From an uncultured Oxalobacteraceae bacterium (lineage in GTDB: Bacteria; Pseudomonadota; Gammaproteobacteria; Burkholderiales; Burkholderiaceae), in assembly GCA_946479255.1 (NCBI GenBank), contig CAMLFK010000237.1, positions 1-7,786 of the forward strand: a stretch of DNA of 7,786 nucleotides. The letters run 5' to 3'. Position numbers and translations under genes: made by a program. Numbering within the stretch: position 1 is the first letter of the stretch; every line of letters starts with the position of its first letter. Shown here piece after piece: positions 1 through 5,681 of this stretch. Under the pieces are notes generated by a model. It was given only the letters and a program-made list of their open reading frames with translations. It was not told the DNA's origin and ran no database searches.

Positions 1-898
1 CGGCGGTCACCGCGGCCACATCGATACCGGCAGGGTCCATGCCCAAGGCGGTCATTGCAGTGATGACAGCATCACGCGCGGCGGCGGCATAATCGACCGC
101 TGCGGTCTGTAGCGCGGTTGGATCGGGCGGCGCGGCAACCGAGGCGTTGGTCCACGCATCACGCGCCGCCCTCGAAGCATCGCCACTGGCGTCGGTGGCG
201 TGCGCCGCCGCTGCTACGGCCAGCGCGGTAACTTCAGTGCCGTCGTTCGACACATACACATCCCACACGCCCGGCGAGCTCTTGACGTAGTAAGTCGACA
301 TCACGTGCGGGTTGCCCAGGCTGTCGTAGACGTCGATCGGGGTCTGCTTGTTGTAGGTTTCAGGATCGGCCGGATCGAACGGCGTGGCGGTCGGCACCAC
401 GGTGCGCGAATCCAGCTGGATCTGGGTGTTGACGGTGGTGGTGGCAACCGGCTTGAGGTCGGAGGTATCGATCTGCAGCGGCACGGGCGAACCGGCCAGG
501 ATGTTGCCCAGCTCGTTGGCCATGTAGCCGGTCAGCTTGGCGCCCTGGGCATTGACCATGAAGCCTTCCTTGTCGAGCGAGAACTGGCCGTTACGGCTGT
601 ATTGCGTCGCGCCTGCCGCCACCGTGCGGAAAAAGCCCGCGCCGTTGATGGCGATGTCCAGCGGGTTGTTGGACGATTCGATATTACCTTGCGTGAACTG
701 CTGGGCGATCTGAGAAACCTTGGTACCAATACCGGCCTGGTTGCCGCCGGCGCCGTTGAGCGAATTGGCGTACACGTCGGCGAACTGGGCTTGCGAGCCC
801 TTGAAGCCGACGGTGCTGGCGTTGGCGATGTTGTTGCCGATAACGTCGAGTGATTTTGCAGCGCCATTCAAGCCGCTAAGACCTTGTTGAAAAGACAT
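1..898 (-). CDS. flgE: Flagellar hook protein FlgE (3' part outside window)
   Basis: FlgE polymerises into the flagellar hook, outside the cell, after export by the flagellar type III apparatus. The frame is open from the ATG at 896-898 to the window edge, giving 299 codons of an incomplete protein. The N-terminus is typical of axial proteins: an amphipathic start (MSFQQGLSGLNGAAKSLD), the IGNNIANASTVGFKGS rod/hook motif at about residues 20-35, then LDIAINGAGFF near residue 80-90 and a YDSLGNPH motif at about residues 190-198, as in FlgE of other Burkholderiales. A strong Shine-Dalgarno (AGGAGA) lies about 6 bases before the ATG. It follows flgD by 40 bp in the flgBCDE operon. From about residue 225 the sequence becomes a very alanine-rich stretch (29 Ala in 75 residues) with two 29-residue repeats, which I do not recall from standard FlgE and take to be an expanded D2 region. 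Identity as FlgE is firm; the C-terminus is not visible. Confidence 0.95.
   Translation of the reverse strand, partial: MSFQQGLSGLNGAAKSLDVIGNNIANASTVGFKGSQAQFADVYANSLNGAGGNQAGIGTKVSQIAQQFTQGNIESSNNPLDIAINGAGFFRTVAAGATQYSRNGQFSLDKEGFMVNAQGAKLTGYMANELGNILAGSPVPLQIDTSDLKPVATTTVNTQIQLDSRTVVPTATPFDPADPETYNKQTPIDVYDSLGNPHVMSTYYVKSSPGVWDVYVSNDGTEVTALAVAAAAHATDASGDASRAARDAWTNASVAAPPDPTALQTAAVDYAAAARDAVITAMTALGMDPAGIDVAAVTA
69..166 (-). repeat. Two-copy 29-codon direct repeat inside flgE
   Basis: The 11-mer GCATCACGCGC (plus strand) occurs at 69-79 and again at 156-166, exactly 87 bp or 29 codons apart and in the same frame of flgE. At protein level the pattern AARDA-x3-A-x2-A, followed by DP, recurs at residues 244-260 and 273-289. 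The helix-friendly composition suggests a duplicated alpha-helical unit within the alanine-rich region. Whether more copies follow cannot be seen because the gene leaves the window. Confidence 0.6.
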
Positions 899-938
899 GG
901 TGTTCTCCTGAAAATATTAAGTAATGAAGCGGCTTGAA

Positions 939-1655
939 TTACAGAATTTGTTTGACGTCGGCCATCGTGACGACGCCCTTGGTCGGCAGGTTCAGCTTGA
1001 CGCCGTCCTTGGCACTGGTGGTAACGCTGCTGACGACGTCGAAAGCCAGTGTCTTGGCGTCTTTCAGCTGTTCGTTTCCGCGCATGGCGACCACGCGGAA
1101 TGAGTAGTTGCCGTCCTTGAGAGGAACAGGTTTACCGGCTTCGTCCAGCGCGGACGTGTCGGCAATGCCGTCCCAGCTCAGCGGCATGGAGCCGGCGGGC
1201 TGTGGGCCCAGGTCGATGGTGTGGACATCCTTGCCGGTGCGGGCGTCGGTGACGACCACCTGCACGCTGTCGGCGGCGGTGGCCAGTTCCACGCCCATGA
1301 TCGCCTTGCTGGACGACAGCTTGACGAAGTTGCCATCGACCAGTACACCGTGGCCGATCATATTGGCTGCCTGCAGGCCTTCGGCCGACTGGTAGCTGGA
1401 CTTGAGCGTTTCCAGGGTGGCGTTGAGCTTGTTCACGCCGGTCACGGTGGACAGCTGGGCCAGCTGGCTGGTGATTTCGGCATTGTCGAGCGGGTTGAGC
1501 GGGTCCTGGTTCTTGAGCTGGGTGACCAGCAAGGTCATGAATTTGTCCTGGTCGGCCTGCACGCTGCCGTCCGGCGCCAGGTTCTTCTTGGCGTTGACGG
1601 CGGCCATCAAATCCGGCGATACGGTCGTGGTTGGATTACTTTGTACGGTTGTCAT
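939..1655 (-). CDS. flgD: Flagellar hook-capping / hook assembly protein FlgD
   Basis: FlgD sits as a cap on the tip of the growing hook and guides FlgE subunits into place; it is absent from the finished flagellum. The 238-residue product has the diagnostic N-terminal FlgD segment at about residues 35-75, including DKFMTLLVTQL, KNQDPLNPLDNAEITSQLA and QLSTVTGVNKLN. The C-terminal part (from about residue 95) has the alternating beta pattern of the FlgD Tudor/Ig-like domains, including DGNYSFRVVAMRG. Length is normal for the family (about 220-240). The start is the ATG at 1653-1655, 17 bp after the flgC stop; its Shine-Dalgarno is weak (AAGG about 12 bases upstream), so translation probably depends partly on coupling to flgC. 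No signal peptide, as expected for a type III export substrate. Identification is firm. Confidence 0.96.
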   Translation of the reverse strand: MTTVQSNPTTTVSPDLMAAVNAKKNLAPDGSVQADQDKFMTLLVTQLKNQDPLNPLDNAEITSQLAQLSTVTGVNKLNATLETLKSSYQSAEGLQAANMIGHGVLVDGNFVKLSSSKAIMGVELATAADSVQVVVTDARTGKDVHTIDLGPQPAGSMPLSWDGIADTSALDEAGKPVPLKDGNYSFRVVAMRGNEQLKDAKTLAFDVVSSVTTSAKDGVKLNLPTKGVVTMADVKQIL

Positions 1656-1672
1656 GGTGGGCTAGGCCTTGG

Positions 1673-2074
1673 TTATTGACCGATTGTGAGCGTCTTGAGC
1701 AGCAGCGACTTGGCTGCGTTCATTGTCTCGACGTTGGTCTGGTAAGAGCGCGAGGCCGACAGCATGTTCACCATCTCGTCCACCACGTTCACGTTCGGCA
1801 TTGCCACATAGCCTTTATCGTCGGCCATAGGATGCTTGGGGTCGTACACCTGCTTGAGCGGCGATGCATCTTCGATCACCTGCTGCACCTTGACGCCGGT
1901 GCCGCCGCCTTCGGTCGGCACCGCTTCGAATACCACCTGCTTGGCGCGGTAGGCCTGGCCGGTCGCGCTGGTGGCGCTGTCGGCATTGGCCAGGTTGCTG
2001 GCCACCGTGTTCAGGCGCTGCGCTTGCGCGCTCATCGCCGAACCGGAGACGTTAAAGATATTAAACAGCGACAT
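1673..2074 (-). CDS. flgC: Flagellar basal-body proximal rod protein FlgC
   Basis: FlgC is a proximal rod subunit that, with FlgB and FlgF, carries torque through the periplasm. The 133-residue product has the N-terminal rod motif ([18 protein letters not shown], about residues 17-34), a [14 protein letters not shown] segment, and the typical C-terminus with the [16 protein letters not shown] block and [19 protein letters not shown], ending in [10 protein letters not shown]. Length matches the family (about 130-140). The ATG at 2072-2074 is only 2 bp past the flgB stop, and its Shine-Dalgarno (GGGAGGT) lies inside the last codons of flgB, so the two are translationally coupled. Nothing unusual in the sequence. 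Confidence 0.97.
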   Translation of the reverse strand: MSLFNIFNVSGSAMSAQAQRLNTVASNLANADSATSATGQAYRAKQVVFEAVPTEGGGTGVKVQQVIEDASPLKQVYDPKHPMADDKGYVAMPNVNVVDEMVNMLSASRSYQTNVETMNAAKSLLLKTLTIGQ

Positions 2075-2076
2075 GA

Positions 2077-2499
2077 TTACTGACCTCCCTGGATGGCCGC
2101 CATCAGGCCGCGGATCTGACTATTGAGCAAAGTGATGCCGGCTTCATAACGCAGGGCGTTGTCGGCGAACTGGTTACGCTCGACATCCATGTCGACCGTG
2201 TTGTTATCGGCCGAGCCTTGGGCCGGGGTGCGGTACAGCAGCGGGGTGCCGTCCGGCAGCGTGTCGCCATTCTGGCCGGCGCCGCCCACGTGGCCGGCGG
2301 CGGTCTTGTTCAGTACGCCGGCGGGCGGCTGGGTACGCGCCAGGGCGCCCCGCATGGCGCTGGCAAAGTCGATATCGCGGGCCTTGTAATTAGGCGTGTC
2401 GGCGTTGGCAATGTTCGAGGCCAGCACTTGCTGGCGCTGTGAACGCAGGCTCAGCGCTGTTTCGTTGAATCGCAGGTAATCGTCGAGTTTGCCAATCAT
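2077..2499 (-). CDS. flgB: Flagellar basal-body proximal rod protein FlgB
   Basis: FlgB is a proximal rod subunit next to the MS ring and export gate. The 140-residue protein begins [19 protein letters not shown] and carries the rod signature [20 protein letters not shown] at about residues 26-45. The C-terminal heptad-like segment ([20 protein letters not shown]) is the matching half of the coiled rod domain. The middle (about residues 60-90) is a variable glycine- and proline-rich linker, normal for FlgB. The ATG at 2497-2499 is preceded by GGAG about 6 bases upstream. It is the first gene of the leftward flgBCDE operon and faces flgA across a divergent 178-bp region. Identification is firm. 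Confidence 0.97.
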   Translation of the reverse strand: MIGKLDDYLRFNETALSLRSQRQQVLASNIANADTPNYKARDIDFASAMRGALARTQPPAGVLNKTAAGHVGGAGQNGDTLPDGTPLLYRTPAQGSADNNTVDMDVERNQFADNALRYEAGITLLNSQIRGLMAAIQGGQ

Positions 2500-2557
2500 G
2501 TCGGGCTCCGCTTCGCTGCCACCGGATTGGAGGCAATATCTGTTTGTGACAGGATCG

Positions 2558-2584
2558 ATATTACGGAACCTGGGCCACAGTCAA
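2558..2584 (-). promoter_or_regulatory. Candidate sigma-70-like promoter for flgB operon
   Basis: On the minus strand TTGACT (2579-2584) is followed after 15 bp by TAATAT (2558-2563). Both hexamers are good matches (5/6 at -35 and 4-5/6 at -10) but the spacer is shorter than the ideal 17 bp, which would fit a promoter needing an activator such as FlhDC. It lies about 60 bp before the flgB start. No experimental support. Confidence 0.3.
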
Positions 2585-2623
2585 TCGAAGGATAAGGCGG
2601 CCCAAAAGCAGGCTATTCATGCG

Positions 2624-2651
2624 TTAAGGCAAGTGCTCACGGGCATAAGAT
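2624..2651 (+). promoter_or_regulatory. Candidate sigma-70-like promoter for flgA
   Basis: TTAAGG (2624-2629) and TAAGAT (2646-2651) are separated by 16 bp and lie just before the chosen flgA start at 2678. The -35 match is poor (3/6) and the -10 fair (4/6), so this is only a candidate, compatible with an activator-dependent class II promoter. Confidence 0.25.
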
Positions 2652-2677
2652 GCTCGCATACCTTAGAACGGCGACCT

Positions 2678-3370
2678 ATGAAATCTGCCCTGCTTACAAC
2701 ACTCTTATTCAGCTCCACGCTCGCGCTGGCCCAGCAAGCCCCGGCCAAACAGGACCTGGGCCTGCTGCGCCAGGCGGTGGAACAGTATCTGCAGACCCAG
2801 AGCGCCGGCTTGCCGGGCCAGGTCACTATTACTGTTGGCAATATCGACCAGCGCATGAACCTGGCCGCCTGCGTGGCGCCCCAGGCCTTCCAGCAGCCGG
2901 GCGCGCGTCCATGGGGAAAAACCACGGTCGGCGTGCGCTGTTCTGCACCGACGCCGTGGACGGTGTATATTCAAGCTCAGGTGAGTGTACTGGGTAAATA
3001 CGTGGCCGCTGCCGTTCCCCTCGTCAATGGCCAAGCCATCGAGGCGACCCAGCTGACCATGGTCAGCGGCGACCTGGCCGCCCTGCCCAATGGCGTGGTG
3101 ACCGACATGGCCCAGGCGATCGGGCGCACCAGCAGCATGTCGCTGGCGGCCGGCTCACCGCTGCGGCTCGACGCCCTGCGCAGCAAACCGGTCGTGCAAC
3201 AAGGTCAAGCTGTACGCGTAGTCACAAAAGGCGCCGGATTCTCGGTTTCCGCCGAAGCCAAGGCGATCGGCAACGCCAGCGACGGCCAGGTGGTACAGGT
3301 GCGCACCAGCGCCGGCGCCATCCTGAGCGGCGTGGCAAAAGCGGGAGGGACGGTCGAAGTAGTGTTTTGA
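2678..3370 (+). CDS. flgA: Flagellar basal-body P-ring formation protein FlgA
   Basis: FlgA is a periplasmic chaperone that helps FlgI assemble into the P ring around the rod. I place the start at the ATG at 2678, not at upstream in-frame codons, because it opens a clear Sec signal peptide (MKSALLTTLLFSSTLALA, cleavage after ALA at residue 18). The product is 230 residues, normal for FlgA. Visible family features are the two cysteines that form the FlgA disulphide (C65 in NLAACVAP and C88 in VGVRCSAP), the RPWGKTTVGVRC block, and a C-terminal SAF-like domain with VVQQGQAVRVVTKGAGFSV and DGQVVQVRTSAGAILSGVA. The ribosome site is weak. It is the first rightward gene, 112 bp ahead of flgM, and probably co-transcribed with flgM and flgN. 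Identification is firm; the start is well supported. Confidence 0.94.
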   Translation: MKSALLTTLLFSSTLALAQQAPAKQDLGLLRQAVEQYLQTQSAGLPGQVTITVGNIDQRMNLAACVAPQAFQQPGARPWGKTTVGVRCSAPTPWTVYIQAQVSVLGKYVAAAVPLVNGQAIEATQLTMVSGDLAALPNGVVTDMAQAIGRTSSMSLAAGSPLRLDALRSKPVVQQGQAVRVVTKGAGFSVSAEAKAIGNASDGQVVQVRTSAGAILSGVAKAGGTVEVVF

Positions 3371-3407
3371 CATGCTTTCGGGGTGCAATAAAATGTCGCA
3401 GTATCGC

Positions 3408-3434
3408 TAAAGTTTGTGGGCGGCACGCCGTTAA
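3408..3434 (+). promoter_or_regulatory. Sigma-28 (FliA) promoter of flgM
   Basis: TAAAGTTT (3408-3415), an 11-bp spacer, and GCCGTTAA (3427-3434) match the class 3 flagellar consensus TAAAGTTT-N11-GCCGATAA at 15 of 16 positions with exact spacing. Transcription should begin near 3441, giving a leader of about 40 nt before the flgM GTG. This makes flgM a target of the sigma factor it inhibits, as in enteric bacteria where flgM has both class 2 (via flgA) and class 3 transcription. Confidence 0.88.
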
Positions 3435-3446
3435 TTACGCATACCC

Positions 3447-3463
3447 CGGAGTGTTTGTCTCCG
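3447..3463 (+). other. Small hairpin in the flgM leader
   Basis: CGGAG (3447-3451) and CTCCG (3459-3463) are perfect inverted repeats around a 7-nt loop, lying just after the predicted sigma-28 start and 7 nt before the AAGGA ribosome site. It has no T-run and so is not a terminator. A role in 5' mRNA stability or translation is only a guess; a 5-bp stem may be chance. Confidence 0.3.
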
Positions 3464-3470
3464 ACCAGAG

Positions 3471-3485
3471 AAGGACAATGCTGTG
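3471..3485 (+). promoter_or_regulatory. Ribosome binding site that fixes flgM start at GTG
   Basis: AAGGA at 3471-3475 stands 7 nt before GTG (3483-3485), the ideal distance. An ATG at 3478-3480 is only 2 nt from the AAGGA and reads ATG CTG TGA, a two-codon frame whose stop overlaps the GTG. The GTG is therefore the FlgM start. Confidence 0.75.
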
Positions 3486-3791
3486 AAAATCAACGACAAC
3501 CTTAAAAGTAGCCCAGGCCTGCCGACGGTAAATACCCCGGCCGCCAACGCGAAAGGTGCCGAAAAAGCGGCGCCAGCGTCGACGCCCGCCTCGACCGACA
3601 GTGTACGTCTGTCGTCCCAGGGGCAGGCCATGGCCAGCTCGGTCGGCAGTGGCAACGCCGTGTTCGACACCAAAAAAGTCGAGCGCATCAAGATGGCCAT
3701 CGCCGATGGCCAGTTCCAGGTTAATTCAGAGAAAGTAGCGGACGGCTTGCTGGAAACAGTGCGCGACCTGTTGCATTCTCGCAAACGCTGA
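3483..3791 (+). CDS. flgM: Negative regulator of flagellin synthesis, anti-sigma-28 factor FlgM
   Basis: FlgM binds FliA and blocks late flagellar transcription until the hook-basal body is complete, when FlgM is exported. The 102-residue protein starts at GTG and begins MKINDNLKS. The N-terminal half (about residues 1-45) is disordered and rich in Ala, Pro, Ser and Thr, as expected for an exported FlgM. The C-terminal half has the sigma-binding helices: VRLSSQGQAM (about 40-50), then KKVERIKMAIADGQFQVNSE (about 61-80), VADGLLETVRDLL and a basic tail. Length fits the family (about 95-105). It has its own sigma-28 promoter, follows flgA and is 29 bp before flgN. Its partner FliA is encoded at the right end of this window. 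Identification is firm. Confidence 0.95.
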   Translation: MKINDNLKSSPGLPTVNTPAANAKGAEKAAPASTPASTDSVRLSSQGQAMASSVGSGNAVFDTKKVERIKMAIADGQFQVNSEKVADGLLETVRDLLHSRKR

Positions 3792-3820
3792 TTCTTCGGC
3801 GGTAAAAAGCGACATTTATC

Positions 3821-4288
3821 ATGGCAAGTCCGATCTCCACCGTCCACGACGAAATCACGCTCATCCATACCCTGGTGGAGCTGATGAAACAGGAACAGCG
3901 CCTGCTGATCGCGGCGGATACGGACGCACTGACCGCCATCACGCCGCAGAAAGCCCAGCTGGTGGGCCAGATGGCCGAGCTGTCGAACCAGCGCCACCAG
4001 AACCTGGCCGATGCCGGTCTCGCGGCTGAAGATGCCAGCATGAGCACGTGGCTGGACCAGCAGAAAGACGAGGTAAGCGCGTCCCTGTGGCAAGACCTGC
4101 TGGCCGCCACCCGTGAAGCGAAAGAGCTCAACCGTGTCAACGGCATGCTGATCGCCAAGCACCTCAATCACAATCAAACCATCATCAACGCCATGCGCAC
4201 GCCAGCCGGCGGTGCCGACGCGGGTGTGTATGGGCCGAGCGGGCAGACCGCTGTCAGTGGTCCCTCGCGCCGTTTTGTCGTTGGCTAA
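3821..4288 (+). CDS. flgN: Flagellar export chaperone FlgN
   Basis: FlgN is a cytoplasmic chaperone that binds the hook-filament junction proteins FlgK and FlgL and presents them to the export ATPase and gate. The 155-residue product is nearly all helical in the first 125 residues (for example LIHTLVELMKQEQRLLIAAD, DALTAITPQKAQLVGQMAEL, LLAATREAKELNRVNGMLIA), which is the FlgN coiled-coil fold, and ends in a disordered tail with VYGPSGQTAV, a motif I recognise from FlgN of other Burkholderiales. Overall size (about 140-160) is typical. The ATG at 3821 has no clear Shine-Dalgarno, so translation may depend on flgM 29 bp upstream. It is the last standard flagellar gene of the rightward flgAMN set. 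Confidence 0.92.
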   Translation: MASPISTVHDEITLIHTLVELMKQEQRLLIAADTDALTAITPQKAQLVGQMAELSNQRHQNLADAGLAAEDASMSTWLDQQKDEVSASLWQDLLAATREAKELNRVNGMLIAKHLNHNQTIINAMRTPAGGADAGVYGPSGQTAVSGPSRRFVVG

Positions 4289-4303
4289 GTTTCAATCGCG
4301 CGC

Positions 4304-4627
4304 ATGAAGCGCGCCCTCTTCATTTGCACCCAAAACCGCCTGCGCAGCCCGACTGCGGAACAGGTGTTTGCCAGCTGGCCGGATGTCGATACCGATTCCG
4401 CCGGGCTGGGCAACGATGCGAACGTTCCCCTGTCGTCCGAACAGATCGAATGGGCGACCATCATCTTTGTGATGGAAAAAGCGCATCGCACCCGGCTGTC
4501 GATCAGGTTCAAGAAGCACCTCAACGGCAAGCGCGTGATCTGCCTGGATATTCCGGACGATTATGAGTACATGCAGCCGGAGCTGGTGACCTTGTTGAGT
4601 GCGAAGGTGGGTAAGTTTTTACGCTGA
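4304..4627 (+). CDS. Small low-molecular-weight protein-tyrosine-phosphatase-like protein
   Basis: This 107-residue protein carries the phosphatase P-loop C-x5-R-S as CTQNRLRS, with nucleophile C8, phosphate-binding R14 and S15, directly after the first beta strand (MKRALFI). That N-terminal placement and the conserved Asn (N11) are those of the low-molecular-weight PTP / arsenate-reductase fold. A later IPDDYEYM segment (about residues 83-90) could supply the general-acid aspartate, in the place of the DPY motif of classical enzymes. It is shorter than classical LMW-PTPs (about 150) and lacks their second active-site Cys (Leu here), matching a compact subfamily I know as predicted protein tyrosine phosphatases near COG4551. 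The ATG is 15 bp after the flgN stop with no strong Shine-Dalgarno, so it looks coupled to flgN. Substrate unknown; activity is inferred from the motif only. Confidence 0.8.
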   Translation: MKRALFICTQNRLRSPTAEQVFASWPDVDTDSAGLGNDANVPLSSEQIEWATIIFVMEKAHRTRLSIRFKKHLNGKRVICLDIPDDYEYMQPELVTLLSAKVGKFLR

Positions 4628-4649
4628 GCGGCACGGGAGAAAACAGACC

Positions 4650-4677
4650 TTTCAAGTCGCCTCATTTGAGCTACACT
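4650..4677 (+). promoter_or_regulatory. Candidate promoter of the toxin-antitoxin pair
   Basis: TTTCAA (4650-4655), a 16-bp spacer and TACACT (4672-4677) form a plausible sigma-70 promoter 21 bp before the antitoxin start. The 71-bp gap after the phosphatase gene, with its lower GC, fits a separate promoter. An imperfect inverted repeat (ATGTATC with GATAGACAT, 4679-4700) overlaps the ribosome site and could be an autoregulatory operator, but it is weak. Confidence 0.35.
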
Positions 4678-4685
4678 GATGTATC

Positions 4686-4701
4686 AAAGGAGATAGACAT
4701 G
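4686..4701 (+). promoter_or_regulatory. Ribosome binding site that fixes the antitoxin start
   Basis: AAGGAG (4686-4691) lies 7 nt before the ATG at 4699-4701. This is one of the strongest Shine-Dalgarno sequences in the window, and it rules out the in-frame TTG at 4666 as the start. Confidence 0.85.
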
Positions 4702-5193
4702 TCGAGCGCGAAGTCAATACCAGCAAAGCTCATCCCACCACCAGCGCGGGCAGGCAAGCCCGGCGCGTTCGTTGATACTGCACTTTTCCGCAGCAATCCA
4801 CAGTACCGTATTGAGATCATTCGGCATGGCATTCCCGCTGCGTCGATCGGTCAGCTGTCTACCCGTATGGGCGTGGCGAAAGAGCTTCTTATCAACAGTC
4901 TGCGCCTTTCCCGCGCGACAATCAGCCGCAAGGAGCGCGAAGGCAGCGTCCTGTCGAGCGACGAATCTGAGCGCGTCCTCGGTGTCGAAACACTGATCGG
5001 TACAGTACAGACAATGGTCGAACAATCCGGCAACGCCGAAGGATTTGATGCTGCGCGTTGGTTGTCCGGGTGGCTGGTGCAACCGCTGCCGGCGCTGGGC
5101 GGCGCAACGCCTGCAAGCTACATGGATACCGTGGAGGGGCAGAAACTGGTCGCGGAATTGCTGACCATGAGCCAGAGCGGAGCATACGCGTGA
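4699..5193 (+). CDS. Antitoxin of RES/Xre toxin-antitoxin system (ParS/MbcA-like)
   Basis: The product (164 residues from the ATG with the AAGGAG site) neutralises the RES toxin encoded next. Its C-terminal third is the toxin-binding domain known as DUF2384 or MbcA/ParS/Xre: AARWLSGWLVQPLPALGGAT (about residues 118-137), then PASYMDTVEGQKLVAELL and an SGAYA end, matching the family pattern WL-x-PxxALGGxxPxxxLDTxxGxxLVxxLL. The middle (about residues 45-97) contains the Xre-like helical region, with RMGVAKELLINSLRLSRATI and RKEREGSVLSSDESERVLG. The first 25 residues are a basic, proline-rich tail. The 3' end overlaps the toxin gene by four bases (GTGA), so the two are translationally coupled. 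Such antitoxins usually repress their own operon (family knowledge). Identification is firm at family level. Confidence 0.92.
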   Translation: MSSAKSIPAKLIPPPARAGKPGAFVDTALFRSNPQYRIEIIRHGIPAASIGQLSTRMGVAKELLINSLRLSRATISRKEREGSVLSSDESERVLGVETLIGTVQTMVEQSGNAEGFDAARWLSGWLVQPLPALGGATPASYMDTVEGQKLVAELLTMSQSGAYA

Positions 5194-5663
5194 CCACGAC
5201 GGTGTGGCGGATCTCGGTGGAAGCGCCGACCTACGCTGCAAACGACATGAGCGGGACTGGTGCAAAGATGTCCGGTGGACGATGGAACAGCAAGGGCAAC
5301 GCCGTCATCTACACCTCTGTCAACATCGCACTGGCGACACTCGAAACCGTCCACTATCTACGCAGTGGCGCGCTGCCCTTCAACCGCTACCTGGTACGGC
5401 TCGACATTCCCGACAATGTGTGGAACAAAGCCAAAACGCTCTCACCGCTACCGGGCGGCTTGGATGCGGTGCCGGCGGGCATGAGTGCCAGGCTTGCCGG
5501 CGACAGCTGGCTTGCGGCCGGCAAGGAAGCCCTGCTTGCCATTCCCTCGGTGATCGTTCCAGAAGAGCACAACATCCTAATCAACCCGAAACATCCTGAC
5601 GCTGCGAAGATCACTGCCACGACGCTGCACCGCTGGCATTACGATCCACGATTTTTCCCTTGA
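5190..5663 (+). CDS. RES-domain toxin, probable NAD+-degrading enzyme
   Basis: RES toxins deplete cellular NAD+ by hydrolysis or phosphorolysis, as shown for family members such as MbcT, and arrest growth when not bound by the antitoxin. I place the start at GTG 5190, inside the GTGA overlap with the antitoxin stop, which yields a 157-residue protein beginning MTTTVWRISVEAP, the usual RES start. Visible family residues are R7 in VWRI, the SGGRWNSKG loop with R31, Y41 in VIYTS, E52 in LATLETVHYL, then S120 in LAIPSVIVPEEHNILINP and the NPKHPDAAKI tail. All the polar positions I associate with the active site are present, so the toxin appears intact. The frame is open further upstream inside the antitoxin gene but that part is non-coding in this frame. 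The gene converges on motD with 18 bp between stops. Confidence 0.92.
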   Translation: MTTTVWRISVEAPTYAANDMSGTGAKMSGGRWNSKGNAVIYTSVNIALATLETVHYLRSGALPFNRYLVRLDIPDNVWNKAKTLSPLPGGLDAVPAGMSARLAGDSWLAAGKEALLAIPSVIVPEEHNILINPKHPDAAKITATTLHRWHYDPRFFP

Positions 5664-5681
5664 GCGGAAGGATATGCTGCC

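Larger units (their letters stand above)
2500..2677. promoter_or_regulatory. Divergent flgB / flgA control region
   Basis: This 178-bp non-coding region separates the leftward rod/hook operon from rightward flgA and must contain promoters for both. In betaproteobacteria such class II flagellar promoters are usually sigma-70 promoters activated by FlhDC (established for the group, not shown here). I found no sigma-54 (TGGCAC-N5-TTGC) or sigma-28 type site. Candidate sigma-70 elements on each strand are listed separately with low confidence. A frame continuous with flgA runs through it but lacks coding character. Confidence 0.6.

Noticed and set aside
200..853. Long plus-strand open frame (217 codons) antisense to flgE
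   Set aside because: Its Arg/His/Val/Gly-rich translation is typical of the antisense of GC-rich coding DNA, and the minus strand clearly encodes FlgE.
2489..2677. Upstream in-frame extension of flgA
   Set aside because: The ATG at 2678 opens a clear signal peptide; an extension would bury it and would cross the divergent control region and overlap flgB.
3369..3397. Inverted repeat GACAT/ATGTC after flgA as a terminator
   Set aside because: Only 5 bp with a 19-nt loop and no following T-run; likely chance.
3431..4177. A 248-codon minus-strand frame opposite flgM and flgN
   Set aside because: It runs through the sigma-28 promoter and two well-supported genes and shows no recognisable domain or ribosome site.
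4666..4698. TTG start 11 codons upstream for the antitoxin
   Set aside because: The strong AAGGAG site is correctly placed for the ATG at 4699, and the upstream codons overlap the likely promoter.
5058..5189. Longer start for the RES toxin inside the antitoxin gene
   Set aside because: RES proteins usually begin shortly before the WR motif; the GTG at 5190 in the GTGA overlap gives the right length, and the extra 44 codons resemble no domain.
4714..5265. A 183-codon minus-strand frame opposite the antitoxin
   Set aside because: Low-complexity Arg/Ala/Ser/Pro composition and full overlap with a strongly supported antitoxin gene.
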